DNA of 14,411 nt from Flavobacteriaceae bacterium. GTDB taxonomy: Bacteria > Bacteroidota > Bacteroidia > Flavobacteriales > Flavobacteriaceae. The notes below the pieces were generated by a model. It saw only the letters and a program-made list of their open reading frames with translations, was not told the DNA's origin and did not search any database. Positions 13,673 through 14,411 of this stretch are shown here, piece by piece; the first letter of the stretch is position 1, and the number at the start of each line of letters is the position of its first letter. The DNA lies in the NCBI GenBank assembly GCA_023301205.1, contig JALZVC010000186.1:1-14411 (forward strand), written 5' to 3'. Made by a program: the position numbers and the translations under genes.

Positions 13673-14356
13673 ATGAAGAAAAAAGACATAAAAATTTTAC
13701 TTGTAGATGATGAGCCAGATATTCTAGAGATTGTTGGGTACAACTTGTCAAATGAAGGATATCAGGTAATTACTGCAGAAAATGGGGTGGTTGGAGTAGA
13801 GGAAGCCCGTAAGCATAAGCCACATTTAATTATTTTAGATGTTATGATGCCAGAAATGGATGGTATTGAAGCTTGCGAAAAAATAAGAAGCATTCCAGAA
13901 TTATCAGAAACTGTAATCGCATTTTTAACTGCTAGAGGAGAAGATTATTCTCAGGTGGCCGGTTTTGATGCTGGTGCAGACGATTATATTACAAAACCTA
14001 TAAAACCTAAGGTGTTGGTGAGTAAGGTGAAATCATTATTGCGTAGGTTTAAAACTGCTGCCGTAGCAGATGCTGTAATTAAAATAGACAATATCACCAT
14101 TAATAGAGAAGAATATAAGGTTACTGTTGGTAAGAAAGAGCTTATTTTGCCTCGCAAAGAATTTGAATTACTATCCTTACTTGCTTCAAAGCCAGGAAAG
14201 GTGTTCCAAAGAGATGTAATACTCGATACCGTTTGGGGAAATGAAGTAGTAGTAGGGGGGCGTACCATCGATGTTCATATTAGAAAATTGCGAGAAAAAA
14301 TGGGTGACGAGCGTTTTAAAACCGTCAAAGGAGTTGGTTATAAAATTGTACTTTAA
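13673..14356 (+). CDS. OmpR/PhoB-type response regulator transcription factor
   Basis: This 227-residue two-domain regulator has an N-terminal receiver (about 6-124) with the acidic pair Asp12/Asp13, phospho-acceptor Asp56 (LDVMMPEMDG), Thr86 and Lys108 (TKPI), so all key phosphorylation residues are present. A winged-helix DNA-binding domain follows (about 135-227), with LPRKEFELLSLLASKPGKVF and the recognition region GGRTIDVHIRKLREKMG, ending in the family-typical VKGVGYKIVL. It should bind DNA when phosphorylated by a partner histidine kinase, whose gene probably starts two bases after the stop. The regulated genes are unknown; PhoB-like roles are possible, but no phosphate-uptake gene is in the window. 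It is divergent from the T9SS-protein gene across about 190 bases, which it might control, though no operator is visible. Confidence 0.93.
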   Translation: MKKKDIKILLVDDEPDILEIVGYNLSNEGYQVITAENGVVGVEEARKHKPHLIILDVMMPEMDGIEACEKIRSIPELSETVIAFLTARGEDYSQVAGFDAGADDYITKPIKPKVLVSKVKSLLRRFKTAAVADAVIKIDNITINREEYKVTVGKKELILPRKEFELLSLLASKPGKVFQRDVILDTVWGNEVVVGGRTIDVHIRKLREKMGDERFKTVKGVGYKIVL

Positions 14357-14358
14357 GG

Positions 14359-14411
14359 ATGAAAAAACTTAAAAGAACGTATAGGTTTGCTGGATTTACC
14401 GCCCTTTATAT
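14359..14411 (+). CDS. Start of a probable sensor histidine kinase (cut by window edge)
   Basis: An ATG at 14359, two bases after the response-regulator stop, opens a frame that runs to the window edge. The 17 visible residues, MKKLKRTYRFAGFTALY, form a basic stretch leading into a hydrophobic one, as expected just before a first membrane helix. The tight spacing after an OmpR-type regulator makes a membrane sensor kinase the likely product. No kinase motif is in view, so the call is based on position and N-terminal character only. Confidence 0.6.
   Translation, partial: MKKLKRTYRFAGFTALY

Noticed and set aside
1..14411. Mobile element, phage or defence island
   Set aside because: No transposase, integrase, phage, toxin-antitoxin or restriction gene was seen; the gene set is mainly core metabolism in typical flavobacterial arrangement.

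Overview
The window is an AT-rich stretch of chromosomal DNA from a member of the Bacteroidota, most likely family Flavobacteriaceae. The evidence is the promoter style (the TAnnTTTG -7 box instead of a sigma70 -10, with no Shine-Dalgarno sites), a protein with a type IX secretion (T9SS) type A sorting tail, several families largely confined to Bacteroidota (DUF4271, DUF4296, a LuxE-like acyl transferase), and the Bacteroidota form of dihydroorotase. Genus and species cannot be fixed from the sequence alone. No rRNA, tRNA, CRISPR array, insertion sequence or phage gene was seen, and no gap between genes exceeds about 190 bases.

Layout, left to right. (1) 1-191, minus: the first 63 codons of a saccharopine dehydrogenase-like protein, divergent from a DUF423 membrane protein (271-654, plus). 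(2) pckA, ATP-dependent PEP carboxykinase (806-2416, plus), convergent with a DUF4271 membrane protein plus hemD pair (3916-2492, minus). The two units share a perfect 18-bp bidirectional terminator at 2433-2472. (3) A plus-strand operon at 4022-6557: a polyprenol-phosphate mannosyltransferase-like GT2 enzyme, dihydroorotase pyrC and a DUF4296 lipoprotein, joined by TAATG stop/start overlaps. (4) A minus-strand NAD-dependent epimerase (7593-6595), divergent from tyrS (7676-8968, plus). (5) A three-gene minus-strand operon (11676-9129): a LuxE-like acyl-activating protein, a membrane-anchored transglutaminase-like protein and a DUF350-like membrane protein. It is bounded by its own promoter and a terminator. 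(6) A secreted lamin-tail/OB-fold-like protein with a T9SS tail (13483-11756, minus), divergent from an OmpR/PhoB-type response regulator (13673-14356, plus), which is followed 2 bases later by the start of what is probably its sensor kinase.

Most of this is core metabolism and housekeeping: gluconeogenesis, haem, pyrimidines, tyrosyl-tRNA and signalling. The part with least known function is the LuxE-like/transglutaminase-like/DUF350 operon. It combines acyl-AMP/acyl-thioester chemistry, a probable periplasmic Cys-His-acid enzyme and a small membrane protein, and it is the best candidate here for an undescribed system. Several start codons were settled by promoter position: GT2 at 4022, possibly leaderless; tyrS at 7676; the T9SS protein at 13483. 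DUF4271 appears to need a TTG start.
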